A stretch of DNA of 64,000 nucleotides, from contig CM066922.1 of the NCBI GenBank assembly GCA_033964015.1, positions 558,001-622,000 on the forward strand, read 5' to 3'. Shown here piece by piece: positions 1 to 11,383 of this stretch. Every line of letters starts with the position of its first letter. Within the stretch, counting starts at the first letter, position 1. The DNA comes from Scolanthus callimorphus. Lineage: Eukaryota; Cnidaria; Anthozoa; Actiniaria; Edwardsiidae. Both the position numbers and the translations under genes were made by a program. A model generated the notes under the pieces. The model saw only the letters and a program-made list of their open reading frames with translations. It searched no databases and was not told the origin of the DNA.

Positions 1-1171
1 ACGAAGGTAGCGTAAGAGTCGCACGAGGCGTTAGCCGAGTGCGACTCTAGCTAGCTGAGTGCTCTCTCAACTATCCAAGTGGATATACGCACTGCTAAGT
101 ATGGACCATTGCTTTTATAACATAGACAACGAAGTTTCGCAAAATAAAGTTGGAACCAAAACGCACGCAAACAACAATCCCCAACATCGTTGCATTCAGC
201 ACTGAAATTTTACAAGGAAACCGTTTTCAAATTAAATGACAAAATCAAAATTGACTATTTCGTAGAAAATATAATGAAAACATAGTCTTTTCTGATTCTC
301 ATATTTTATTAGGCAATCATGGCATTGCAAGAGAAAAGAATTTGAAGAAAATCGAAAGCAGCGAAGGAAACCTTACTCGCCAAAACGCAAAAGACTAAAT
401 TTGAAGTAGCTGATTTCAGGGTTAAAGACATTAATCCTAAACAAAATTAATTTGGATCAATTGATTTACTTACCTGCTAACTTGTTCCTTTCACGAATTG
501 TTCACATGACAGTTTTATGGCCGCTGAAGTAGAAATTCTTCCGGACTTGAATGAAAACAGCACTCAAAACAGGACCCTCAAAACTCGCACGAAAAGGAGC
601 AAACTTTTGCAAAAATAAACCTATTTATAAGTCATCGGATTTCCCAAACTACATAAATCCATCTGAAACAGGTTCCTTTTCACTTGCTTTCAATTTCCAG
701 AGCTTGTTTTAGATCGAGGATGTTGTTTTTGACAGCTTTTGTGACATTAGCGAGCTCAATCTTGCCTCCCGTTTCGCTTGATTCCGAGTGATGACGTAAT
801 TTCTATGGGAAATCTCTATGGTATATCCATTTCTTTCACATAGAAAATCAGCCAATCAGAGCGCGCGTTATATCGTGTCTATGTTATAATGGGAGTTGGC
901 AATAAATTTTCCAGGTTCTTGTATGGCGTTATATCCGCGCCAAAATTCTACCATTGCTCTTCGACATTCATCTTTCAACCTATCATGCGTCTTTGCCCTG
1001 CAATATGCATTGTTTGACATGCAACATTTGAAGTCGCAGAATTAAACATCATTGCAATGACCAACATACATGCTGAAATGCCATGTTTGATTCGTCGTCG
1101 TATCCAACATCCATCTTTTAAAGTTCAACACTTTTGGTAATACACTATCTTTCGTTTGTAATCTTTGATTT
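1..1171. other. No gene seen; foldback pieces
   Basis: A perfect 10-bp-stem hairpin at 16-49 (agagtcgcac...gtgcgactct) looks like one end of an element cut by the window edge. ataacatagaca at 117-128 is mirrored near 877-888. Nothing else recognised. Confidence 0.4.
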
Positions 1172-1833
1172 AAGGTGGATCGACCCAGTAATTTTGCACC
1201 CATGCCAAACAATTTTGAACCTGTCATATAACAACAGGTTGATTTCTATCGCGCAGCAAATATAACACACACACTACCAATTAACTGACACAAGAAAACA
1301 GCCCGTCACTTCGTGACGCTAGAAGACCCAACCTAAGTTCCCCCTTCCATAAACTGCTGATTTACATTACTAATGACCTCCCTTTTTGTGCGTTTGTTTT
1401 GCACTGGTCTCCCTGATTTTGGTGGAGAAAATTACGCACGTGTGTGTGTCTTGGTGAGTCAGTCCGGTTCTCAAATCTGTCTAAGAACCCGCTAAAATTG
1501 AAAACGCAGCCTATTACAGAAAAACATTTGACTTCGGAATTGTTTGTATAATGCTTATCAGTAAGGCACGAGAGAAGAAACAGGTAAAGTTAAACTGTTC
1601 TAAGAAATTTCTTAGTTTATCAAAGGAATATTTAGAGAATATCATTCATGACTTAGCGCGCGCTCTGTAGGCAGTGCCAGGTGTAAGTTTGTTTCAAACT
1701 TGAATGAAATTTTTCTCACCTCAAATCTTTCTCGAATTAGAATTATCCCTACACACACAAATATAAGAAATCTGTAATAGAACCATTTAGGTTTGAATGT
1801 CTATGGTGCTACCGGCTAAGAGAACTGTGTTCT

Positions 1834-2420
1834 TTTTTAGTTTATGTGGGAGATTTCAACATGGCCGCGATGTGGCGGCTTTGTCCCTCGCTGAAAAAAT
1901 CGCTTGAATTAGAACTTAGCCAAAGGTGAATCTTTTCCAACAAAAACACGCCCACTGGAGAGATTTCCTCATACTCTTCTGGTTTTTGTCCTTCGTTTTG
2001 CGATACAGCGTCAGAAAATATTATTCATGGCTTTGTGGCATTTCGCTTCGCCTTAGCGTGCTTCCAGAAAGCAAGGCTGTGTACAGCGGTGTACGTTTGT
2101 TCAAACTTTTTGTTCAAAATTTTTCTCAGCTTAAAGCTTTCGATAATAATTATCCCTGCACATTCCTGCAAGTAATCTGTGAAAGAACCATTTAGGTTTA
2201 GATGACTATGGTGATTTCGGCTGTGCGACTTGAGTTCTTTTTTAGTTTATGTGGGAGATTTCAAAATGGCGGCGATGGCAGCTTTGTCCCTCGCTTAAGA
2301 AATCGCTTAGAACTTAGCCCAGGGTGAATCTTTTCCAACCAAAACACGCCCACTGTGGAGATATCCACTTTCTCTTCAGGTTTGTGAACTTCGTTTGGCG
2401 ACACAGCTTAAGCGGAGTGA
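1834..2420. repeat. Tandem duplication, period about 405 bp, with a third inverted copy at 48490-48760
   Basis: The stretch with gtgggagatttcaacatggc at 1846 recurs from 2251, followed in both by cgcttgaat/cgcttagaacttagcc, aatcttttccaac and aaaacacgcccactg. A reverse-complement relative lies at 48490-48760. The open frames here are not supported as genes. Confidence 0.7.
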
Positions 2421-3997
2421 GTGCGGACGATTTAGCCAATCAGAAACGTTTGCGCAGACAACCCGATTATAATAGTATAGATATATGTCAGTACAAAAGT
2501 TGGGGAGATTGGAGTTAGTATCACGTGACAATCGGGCCACGCCTATTTTTACTCTCACTCCAGTTTCAGGCTGTACCGACATTTATTTGATAAATGCTCT
2601 AAGGTACCTCGAGATTGAGTGATTGCCTCCGTCTAAATGAAGTTTGACTAAATTCTACAAACCCGCGATCTGAAGATATTTTAGGATTTATAAATCATGG
2701 CTATAATGTAAAATTCAGTGTAGCGAATAAATATGTCAGAGTTTTGTACTTCATGGTTATAAATTGAAGGTTTTTTATAGCTCATTCTATATGTAATTGT
2801 TCAAGGAAGGTCATACTTTTGATTAAAATTAAATATAATTTTGCGATTTCGAAAAATATAGAATTGTAAGTATCAACATAATTGCCCCTCGCATCAGCTC
2901 AACGCGAAACTTGGGCCTACTTTCACGAAATTTGGTGGGGTTTTTTCGCTTCAAATTTTTGGAGACTCCAATGGATCAATGAAAAGTTTGTCTCCAACGT
3001 TTCAAATTAATTGAAAACCTCTAAGGCTGTCAACTGGGAATGCAAAGATTGGTAAATATTCGATGGATTTCTGTAGTTTCTACTCTGGGATTTGCTATAA
3101 TAATAATAATAATAGAATTTTTATAGCGCTTAATTATAAAAAATATTCTAAAGCGCTTTACAATATATATATATAGATAAGAATAGCTAAAAATAAATAA
3201 TTTATAAATAATATTAGCCGTATTCACACTAGAGACGGAAAACTCGCGCGGACGGAAAACTCTTCTTAGTGTGAAACCGGGACGAGACGGATATTTGACG
3301 GGAAATCTTATGTGAAACCGGGACGAGACTGATTTTTCACTGGAAATCGTCTGAATTCATATCAGACGGAAAACTCGTCAGACACGTGGGCTTGTCCTTG
3401 CTTGGCTAGTTTCCCATGTATGATAATTTTCTTAGGTTTTTCGATCTTTTGTTATGCATTTAATTACCATATGTCGGGGACGATTCGGAGAGCAGTCACG
3501 CGCGAATATCAACGTGTGCCGCATTGGAATTCGATTTTGTGCCGAACGAAGAACAAAAGCAAGTCCCTGAGCGCAGCAGAAACTACATGAATCGTCCATC
3601 CAATATTTATCGATCTTTGCGTCCACAGTTGATAACCATAGAGGATTTCAATTGATATGAAACGTTGGGGACAAACTTTAAATCGATCAATCGGAGTCGT
3701 CCAAAAATTTGAAGTGAAAAAAACTACGATTTTTCAAATCAGTTCAAATGTCGTGCAAGTAAGCCCGAATTTCGCAGTGAGCTGATGCGTAGGGCCATAT
3801 GTTGATACTTACATTTGTTTCCTTTTCGAAATCGCAAAGAAATATTTAATTTTGATAAAAGCATGACCTTTCTTAAACATACACAAATAGATGAGCTATA
3901 AAAACTTTGAATTTATAACCATGAAGTACCAAACTCTGCCATGTTAATTTATAACACTGGATTTTACATTAATTATAGCCCTGATTTATAAATCCTA

Positions 3998-4971
3998 ATA
4001 TATAGATTTAGCCACTGGCTAAAAGCGGAGCTCCTGGTTATAAAATTTTCTATGTGAATGAAAGGGTACATGTGTACATGGTTTATATGGATGCTTTAGA
4101 GTCTTCCCTTCACGAGATATTATTTTTCAAGCATAGATGACGTCATCGATGACGTCATATCACGTGACCACTTCATTTCGCTCATCTGGTGGTCTAGACA
4201 ACACTACCCATGTTTGGTTGTTTTAGAGTCTTCCCTTCTCGAGATGTTAATTTTTCAAGCATAGATGACGTCATCGATGACGTCATATCACGTGACCACT
4301 TTATTTCGCTCATCTGGTGGTCTAGACTACACTACCCAAGTTTGGTTGTTTTAGAGTCTTCCCTTCACGAGATATTATTTTTTCAAGCATAGATGACGTC
4401 ATCGATGACGTCATATCACGTGACCACTTCATTTCGCTCACCTGGTGACCTAGACTACACTACCAAAGTTTGGTTGTCTTAGAGTCTTCCCTTCACGAGA
4501 TATTCATTTTTCAATCACTGATGACGTCATCGATGACGTCACATCACGTGTCCGGGTTACAGCACCCCCCCTTGTGGCATAGACAAAATATCCCAAGTAT
4601 GGTTGTCTTAGCGTGTTCCCTTGAGGAGATATAATTTTTTCTTTGCATACCACAGGGTTCCCATGTGTACACGCACGACGGACGGACGGATGGACGGACG
4701 GCGTACGCAAAAGCTTTAATACCAGAAAAATAAAGAAAAAATCATATCTCCCGAAGGGTAGCTTCTATAGAAGCCAAACTTGGACAAACTTTCAAAGACC
4801 ATAAGAGGAACTCTATACCAAGGTCACATGCCCTTACGTCATCAATGACGTCATCAAAATGATCCATAATGCCAGTGACGTTCAAAAATCAACTCGATAG
4901 TATACTATACGTTTTTTCCTTAGGTATGGTGCTCCGCTTGCGCGGGCCTTCGGCCCGCGCAGGAGCTCCGC
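3998..4971 (-). mobile_element. Short CRE/E-box repeat element, copy 1
   Basis: 974 bp bounded by TA on each side (3996-3997 and 4972-4973). The unoccupied sequence exists in the other arm of the inverted repeat at 2675-2700 (atattttaggattta), so the borders are exact. One end is atatatagattta followed closely by agcggagctcct. The other is a GC-rich hairpin (gcgcgggccttcggcccgcgc) ending aggagctccgc. Inside are four 128-bp units, each with TGACGTCATCGATGACGTCA (starts 4138, 4266, 4394, 4522), plus a GGAC-rich microsatellite near 4678. No coding capacity was seen, so it is non-autonomous. TA target duplication suggests a Tc1/mariner-like or similar transposase, by inference. Confidence 0.85.
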
Positions 4972-5522
4972 TAAAATATCTTCCGACGGGATTGTAGAAT
5001 TTAGTCAAACTTCGGTTACACGTAGGCAATCAGTCAATCTCGAGGTTACAGCCTGAAAGTGGGGTGAGAGTAAAAATATGCGTGGCCCGATTGTCACGTG
5101 ATACTATTAACTCCGATCTCCCCAACTTTTGTACTGACATGTACTTCAGTCTATGGGTAGTATGTGTGTTATATTGGCTGCGCGATAGAAATCAACACGC
5201 TTCTAAATTTCCATTTGGAATCATTTACCTTATAAGGACAAAGGAAATGACAGTAGGAGATCTTCTTTTGATAAGAATTTCGGCAAATGTAGCAAGAAAA
5301 CTGTGAAATGAATAAAAGCTTGCAGGAATCATAGAGACTCGACAATTGGGCCAACTTTTTTTTTTGGGCCTAGGGCGGACGATGTAAACATTCTGAGTTT
5401 AGCGAAGTAATAAACATAGATCCAGAAAATAATTACGGCTCTCAAAAGGCAAAGAAATCAATGATTATACTGAGCAATATGATTTAATAAGTATTTCAAG
5501 AAGTATTTTAAGAGGATCTTGT

Positions 5523-6302
5523 GAGGATCACGGGTGATCACGAGTGACCGAGAGTGACCACGAGTGAACACGAGTGAATACGAGTGACCACGAGTGAACA
5601 CGAGTAACCACGAGTGAACACGAGTGAACATGAGTGAACACGAGTGACCACGAGTGACCACGAGTGAACACGAGTGACCACGAGTGAACACGAGTGACCA
5701 CGAGTGACCACGAGTGAACACGAGTAACCACGAGTGAACACGAGTGAACACGAGTGAACACGAGTGAACACGAGTGAACACGAGTGAACACGAGTGAACA
5801 CGAGTAACCACGAGTGAACACGAGTGAACACGAGTGAGCACGAGTGAACACGAGTGAACACGAGTGAACACGAGTGAACACGAGTGAACACGAGTGACCA
5901 CGAGTGACCACGAGTGACCACGAGTGACCACGAGTGACCACGAGTGACCACGAGTGACCACGAGTGAACACGAGTGACCACGAGTGACCACGAGTAACCA
6001 CGAGTGACCACGAGTGAACACGAGTGACCACGAGTGACCACGAGTGAACACGAGTAACCACGAGTGACCACGAGTGACCACGAGTGAACACGAGTGACCA
6101 CGAGTGACCACGAGTGACCACGAGTGACCACGAGTGACCACGAGTGAACACGAGTGAACACGAGTGAACACGAGTGAACACGAGTGACCACGAGTGAACA
6201 CGAGTGAACACGAGTGAGCACGAGTGAACACGAGTGAGCACGAGTGAACACGAGTGAACACGAGTGAACACGAGTAACCACGAGTGAACACGAGTGAACC
6301 AC
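5523..6302. repeat. 10-bp minisatellite, about 78 copies
   Basis: Perfectly phased decamers CGAGTGAACA/CGAGTGACCA/CGAGTAACCA, changing at only two or three positions. The - strand has no stop in any frame, so three long overlapping frames of 247-277 codons arise that all read the same repeating SLVFTRVHSC-type decapeptide. This is a consequence of period 10 and not evidence of a protein. Confidence 0.97.
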
Positions 6303-6781
6303 GAGAAAAGGAAAATTAAACGAGAAAAGGAAAATTACGCATTCTTCTCCTGGCATTCAAACAAGTAAGAAAAATACGAATATTGACGTTCTATATACCA
6401 AAAGAAAGCTTGAAGTCTGTAGATTTTGGAAAAAGCAATTGATTGTTCATTCTAGACACCAGTTCCCTACGCGACGCCAACAAACAAAGCCTATCCAGCA
6501 CACTAAATCCAGTCTGACTCGTGACCAGGCGAAAATGTAACTGGAGAGCCTGGGACGAGGGAACATTTCGCTGGCCCAAATCGCGATCAAAATTTACAAG
6601 CGTGCAAACTGTTTTTATATGAGAGGTTCAAAATTGGTTGGCATGCAAAATTACTGGGTCGATCCACCTTCACTTTCAAATTAATTTGAACTTTACGCTT
6701 CGGCGAACTGACCTTGACAGGTATACCGCTGAATTAACGCGGGCACCATAAACAACCGGCAATTAAAAATCCAGTGTTTTC

Positions 6782-6955
6782 ATGATGGCTGCAAGTACAA
6801 AAAATGGGTTTTATTTAGAGGCTTCAAGAACAGTTGAGCATGCTCTTTCCGCTCTGCAGCAACAGAGTGATCCCCTTGAAAGAGAGGGTATAGTGCTGAG
6901 GCTTGGCTCGAACGCTCGTGAACCAGCAAGATCCTCGCGCGAACGGATGCCATAA
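6782..6955 (+). CDS. Short unrecognised open frame, possible first exon
   Basis: 57 codons from ATG 6782 (second ATG 6785), beginning MMAASTKNGFYLEASRTVEH and continuing ALSALQQQSDPLEREGIVLR to TAA. The composition looks protein-like (a helical LSALQQQ stretch) but I recognise no family. It could be a first exon of a lost gene, a transposon fragment or chance. Confidence 0.2.
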   Translation: MMAASTKNGFYLEASRTVEHALSALQQQSDPLEREGIVLRLGSNAREPARSSRERMP

Positions 6956-7373
6956 CTCGCGACCTCAGCGAGACCGCAGCGGGGAGGAAACTCCATGTCA
7001 TCGTGTGCATCTACCCTACAATAAATTACTAGCTTCAGTCATAAGTTGGTTGCAAACTTTTTTTATACAAATTTTCAGGTCCTCAAGTGATGATATGGAA
7101 TCAAGAAAACGATCGATGGTTTTTCCCCGGGTGCTAATAGTTTAGCGATTTTTTACTTACATTTTTTACTTAAATCTTCAAAACTTCTAGCCCTTTAGGG
7201 AAGAGGTCAAAACACTTGTACTCGACTGGTACCTAATTTTTTCAGGGGGATGGTGGGTACCGGCATCTAACCCCGTTAGGTACCCAATTATACCCCTTTT
7301 TCAGACCTCATTTTCTCAGCATGATCTAGGGGTACCCTCTTTTTATTGCACATATGGACTCCTCTACCCTGGG

Positions 7374-7479
7374 GAGCAGAGGCTGAAACTCTGCCCTTTC
7401 GCGTTTGTGTTGTTTCTCTCGCTACGTTCCAACATTTTTATTCTTTGGACCTCCAGCCTCTGGTTTCCAGGGTAGGACT
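7374..7479. repeat. Small foldback element
   Basis: Ends ctaccctggggagcagaggctga and, inverted, tccagcctctggtttccagggtag, separated by about 60 bp. Resembles a miniature terminal-inverted-repeat element. Confidence 0.55.
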
Positions 7480-7529
7480 CCTCTCGCTGCGAGGAAAGCG
7501 TTGGAGCATTCACCTATCTATTTGATTTA

Positions 7530-8640
7530 AGGAGATAGACAGACAGACAGACATTTTAATTTGGAATCGTATACAAAATTGTATATAGATTTAATCCCAA
7601 ATAAGTTCAAATAAAAAGCATGTTTTTTTCCCATTTTACAATCGCCTCAACGTGATTTCTTTCCGGAGAGAGAAGCACTCATCTATAAATTTTGCAATTT
7701 TCCTTTGCGTTAATTGAATATTCTTGCCTGAATAATTAATTAGATCAAAGTGAAGAGCATTTTCAGTTGATTTTTTTTTCAAATTTAACCCTCCCCGTTT
7801 TCTCGATACATTTGACCAGCTCTTCGCGTTTATCTTTATAAGCTGGGCAATGAATTAAAAGGTGCTCTTCGTTTTCAGTTCCTTTTTGGCAAATTTCACA
7901 TATTCTTTCTTCAGGTGCTTTGTAGGACCTTTGGTAGCGCCCCGTTTCAATAAGAAGGCAGTGGTGGCTCAGATACTGTTCGATGGTATAATCTACTTTG
8001 AATTTTCGGTACGTTCTCAGTTTATTTTTCTGTGCTTGATTTTTTCTTCTATCAGAATGAACTGCCGATATCCATTGCTGGAATTCAATATCTTGCAATC
8101 TTTGTTCAATTAATTAGACGGTGTCAGCCTCGCCCCTTTATTCGCTTGTTGCCAGATATCACCCATAATTTGTTGTAAAAGAGTTTTTAGCTTTTGATTC
8201 CAAAATTCGGGGTGTTCCCTCTTTTTTAAACAATTATAAACATCATTTACTATTTTTTTGTGGTCAGGTTGGACTAAATATGGAGCCAATATTTAACGCT
8301 TCTACATTTCCCTTTATTCGCTTGTTGCCAGATATCACCCATAATTTGTTGTAAAAGAGTTTTTAGCTTTTGATTCCAAAATTCGGGGTGTTCCCTCTTT
8401 TTTAAACAATTATAAACATCATTTACTATTTTTTTGTGGTCAGGTTGGACTAAATATGGAGCCAATATTTAACGCTTCTACATTTCGCTTTTATACGCAA
8501 CGGAAACCTGCCAAGCTCTGCCCTGACCGCATTATTAGCGCAATGTTTGGTCACGCCAAGAAGCCACTTGCAAAACTTGGCATGTATACTAATTCTATGG
8601 GTTCTTTACCTATTTTATCTTTTTCTGTACCCCGTAGATC
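7530..8640 (-). pseudogene. LINE reverse transcriptase C-terminal fragment (Jockey/CR1-like), decayed
   Basis: On the - strand in several frames: FCKWLLGVTKHCANNAVRAE with LGRFPLRIKAKC, then REHPEFWNQK, then NKLRTYRKFKVDY, LLIETGRYQRS and ERICEICQKGTENEEHLLIH. The last is the Cys/His-rich tail typical of non-LTR reverse transcriptases. A (GACA)n tract at 7531-7552 is the 3' microsatellite tail. A 176-bp tandem duplication interrupts it. No endonuclease or catalytic palm remains. Confidence 0.8.
8134..8486. repeat. 176-bp tandem duplication inside the LINE fragment
   Basis: 8134-8309 is repeated at 8310-8486 almost without change (both begin ccctttattcgcttgttgcc), so the duplication is young. 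Confidence 0.95.
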
Positions 8641-8730
8641 TCGCTTCTACCATATAGCAAAATCTAGGGGTTACCAAGAAAACTTGAGATACTTGCTCCT
8701 ATAAAATTCAGCTGTGAGAGGTAGCCCGCT

Positions 8731-8755
8731 CCCCCCCCCCCCCCCCCTCCCCCCC
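8731..8755. repeat. Poly-C tract
   Basis: About 24 C with a single T, immediately before the duplicated MAN1A segment. Other C/G runs lie at 14984-14997, 17408-17426, 18597-18616 and 56742-56776; all are weak points of assembly. Confidence 0.9.
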
Positions 8756-8888
8756 AGCGGCGAATTTATCAAGAAGGTGAGTTCACTATTGATAGAATCA
8801 ACCATTTTACACTGTTTTTTTATTTTGGGTATTGCTTTCAGGGATGTCATTATAATGTATTATGCTATAAATCTTTGCAGAAATAATA
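8755..8888 (+). pseudogene. Duplicated 3' end of MAN1A exon 2 with its splice donor, left half
   Basis: cagcggcgaa-tttatcaagaag|gtgagttcactattgatag matches 13165-13300 (exon 2 end, donor and intron 2 start) with few differences, including a small deletion in the exon part. The match breaks off at the TA where the long CRE element is inserted and resumes at 11384. Confidence 0.9.
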
Positions 8889-11383
8889 GCGGAGCTGCTG
8901 CGCGGGCCGAAGGCCCGCGCAAGCGGAGCACCATACCTAAGGGAAAAACGTATAGTATACTATCGAGTTGATTTTTGAACGTCACGGGCATTTTGGATCA
9001 TTTTGATGACGTCATTGATGACGTAAGGGCACGTGACTTTGGTGTAGGGCTCCTCTTATGGTCTTTGAAACTTTGTCCAAGTTTGGCTTCTATAGAAGCT
9101 ACCCTTCGGGAGATATGATTTTTTCTTTCTTTTTCTGATATTAAACCTATAGCGTACGCCGTCCGTCCGTCCGTCCGTCCGTCGTCCGTGTACACATGGG
9201 AACCCTGTGGTATGCAAAGAAAAAATTATATCTCCTCAAGGGAACACGCTAAGACAACCATACTTGGGATATTTTGTCTATGCCACAAGGGGGGTGCTGT
9301 AACCCGGACACGTGATGTGACGTCATCGATGACGTCATCAGTGATTGAAAAATGAATATCTCGTGAAGGGAAGACTCTAAGACAACCAAACTTTGGTAGT
9401 GTAGTCTAGGTCACCAGGTGAGCGAAATGAAGTGGTCACGTGATATGACGTCATCGATGACGTCATCTATGCTTCAAAAATGAATATCTCATGAAAGGAA
9501 GACTCTAAAACAATCAAACTTGGGTAGTGTAGTCTAGGCCACCAGATGAGCGAAATGAGGAAGTCACGTGATGTGACGTCATCGATGACGTCATCTATGC
9601 TTAAAAAATAATATCTCGTGAAGGGAAGACTCTAAAACAACCAAACTTAGGTAGTGTAGTCTAGACCACCACAGCGAAATGAAGTGGTCACGTGATATGA
9701 CGTCATCGATGACGTCATCTATGCTTCAAAAATGAATATCTCATGAAAGGAAGACTCTAAAACAACCAAACTTGGGTAGTGTAGTCTAGGCCACCAGATG
9801 AGCAAAATGAGGAGGTCACGTGATGTTACGTCATCGATGACGTCATCTATGCCTAAAAAAATAATATCTCGTGAAGGGAAGACTCTAAAACAACCAAACT
9901 TAGGTAGTGTAGTCTCTAGACCACCAGATGAGCGAAATGAAGTGGTCACGTGATATGACGTCATCGATGACGTCATCTATGCTTAAAAAATGAATATCAG
10001 GTGAAGGGAAGACTCTAAAACAACCAAACTTGGATAGTGTAGTCTAGACCACCAGATGAGCGAAATAAAGTGGTCACGTGATGACGTCATCGATGACGTC
10101 ATCTATGCTTAAAAAATGAATATCACGTGAAGGGAAGACTCTAAAACAACCAAACTTGGGTAGTGTAGTTTAGACCACCAGATGAGCGAAATGAAGTGGT
10201 CACGTGATATGACGTCATCGATGACGTCATCTATGCTTGAAAAATTAATATCTCGTGAAGGGAAGACTCTAAAGCAACCATATAAACCATGTACACATGG
10301 GAATCCCTTTCATTCACATAGAAAATTTTATAACCAGGAGCTCCGCTTTTAGCCAGTGGCTAAATCTATATATTAAACCTATAGCGTACGCCGTCCGTCC
10401 GTCCGTCCGTCCGTCCGTCGTCCGTCCGTCCGTCCGTCCGTCCGTCCGTCCGTGTACACATGGGAACCCTGTGGTATGCAAAGAAAAAATTATATCTCCT
10501 CAAGGGAACATGCTAATACAACCATACTTGGGATATTTTGTCTATGCCACAAGGGGGGTGCTGTAACATGGACACGTGATGTGACGTCATCGATGACGTC
10601 ATCTATGCTTGAAAAATCAATATCTCGTGAAGGGAAGACTCTAAGACAACAAAACTTGGGTAGTGTAGTCTAGGCCACCAGATGAGCGAAATGAGATGGT
10701 CACGTGATATGACGTCATCGATGACGTCATCTACGCTTGAAAAGTGAATATCTCATGAAAGGAAGACTGTAAACCAACCAAATTTGGGTAATGTAATCCA
10801 GGTCGCCAGATGAGCGAAATGAATTGGTCACGTGATGTGACGTCATCGATGACGTCATCTATGCTTGAAAAATCATTATCTCGTGAAGGGAAGACTCTAA
10901 AACAACCAAACTTTGGTAGTGTAGTCTAGGTCACTAGATGAGCGAAATGATGTGGTCACGTGATGTGACGTCATCGATGACGTCATCTATGCTTGAAAAA
11001 TCAATATCTCGTGAAGGGAAGACTCTAAAACAACCAAACTTTGGTAGTGTAGTCTAGGTCACTAGATGAGCGAAATGAAGTGGTCACGTGATGTGACGTC
11101 ATCGATGACGTCATCTATGCTGGAAAAATCAATATCTCGTGAAGGGAAGACTCTAAAACAACCAAACTTTGGTAGTGTAGTCTAGGTAACTAGATGAGCG
11201 AAATGAAGTGGTCACGTGATATGACGTCATCGATGACGTCATCTATGCTTGAAAAACTAATATCTCGTGAAGGGAAGACTCTAAAGCAACCATGTAAACC
11301 ATGTACACATGGGAATCCCTTTCATTCACAGAAAATTTTATAACCAGGAGCTCCGCTTTTAGCCAGTGGCTAAATCTATATAT
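8889..11383 (+). mobile_element. Long CRE/E-box repeat element, copy 2
   Basis: 2495 bp flanked by TA (8887-8888, 11384-11385), with its empty site at 13291-13310 (aaataatattagagatt). It has the same termini as the copy at 3998-4971 in opposite orientation. Order: GC hairpin end 8889-8940, (GTCC)n at 9158-9184, eight 128-bp units (palindromes at 9318, 9446, 9574, 9698, 9826, 9956, 10082, 10210), an internal right end 10275-10376, an internal partial left end with (GTCC)n at 10391-10450, six more units (10582, 10710, 10838, 10966, 11094, 11222), right end 11285-11383. It therefore looks like two elements fused or one internally duplicated. No transposase. Confidence 0.85.
9318..11245 (+). promoter_or_regulatory. 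Array of doubled CRE palindromes with adjacent TCACGTGA E-boxes
   Basis: Each 128-bp unit holds the perfect 20-bp palindrome TGACGTCATCGATGACGTCA (two TGACGTCA CRE/ATF sites around TCGA). About 5 bp to its left most units hold GTCACGTGA, the CACGTG E-box of USF/MITF/Myc-type factors. These motifs are known binding sites; binding here is inference. The array ends 1.3 kb upstream of the MAN1A start codon. Confidence 0.55.

Larger units (their letters stand above)
1172..6672. repeat. Large interrupted inverted repeat (foldback)
   Basis: Bases 1172-3022 recur, inverted and diverged, at 3643-6672. Matched blocks: 1172-1235 with 6617-6672 (share ggtggatcgacccagtaatt); 1236-1275 with 5163-5195; 2485-2690 with 4974-5140; 2690-3022 with 3643-3995. 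Arm 1 carries about 1.2 kb absent from arm 2 (about 1285-2485). Arm 2 carries a 974-bp CRE element and a 10-bp minisatellite. The loop (3023-3642) contains a (TAA)n tract and GACGGAAAAC repeats. Confidence 0.75.

Noticed and set aside
5458..6356. Three overlapping long - strand open frames of 247-277 codons
   Set aside because: They are entirely a 10-bp tandem repeat read in three frames, with no unique domain or splice context.
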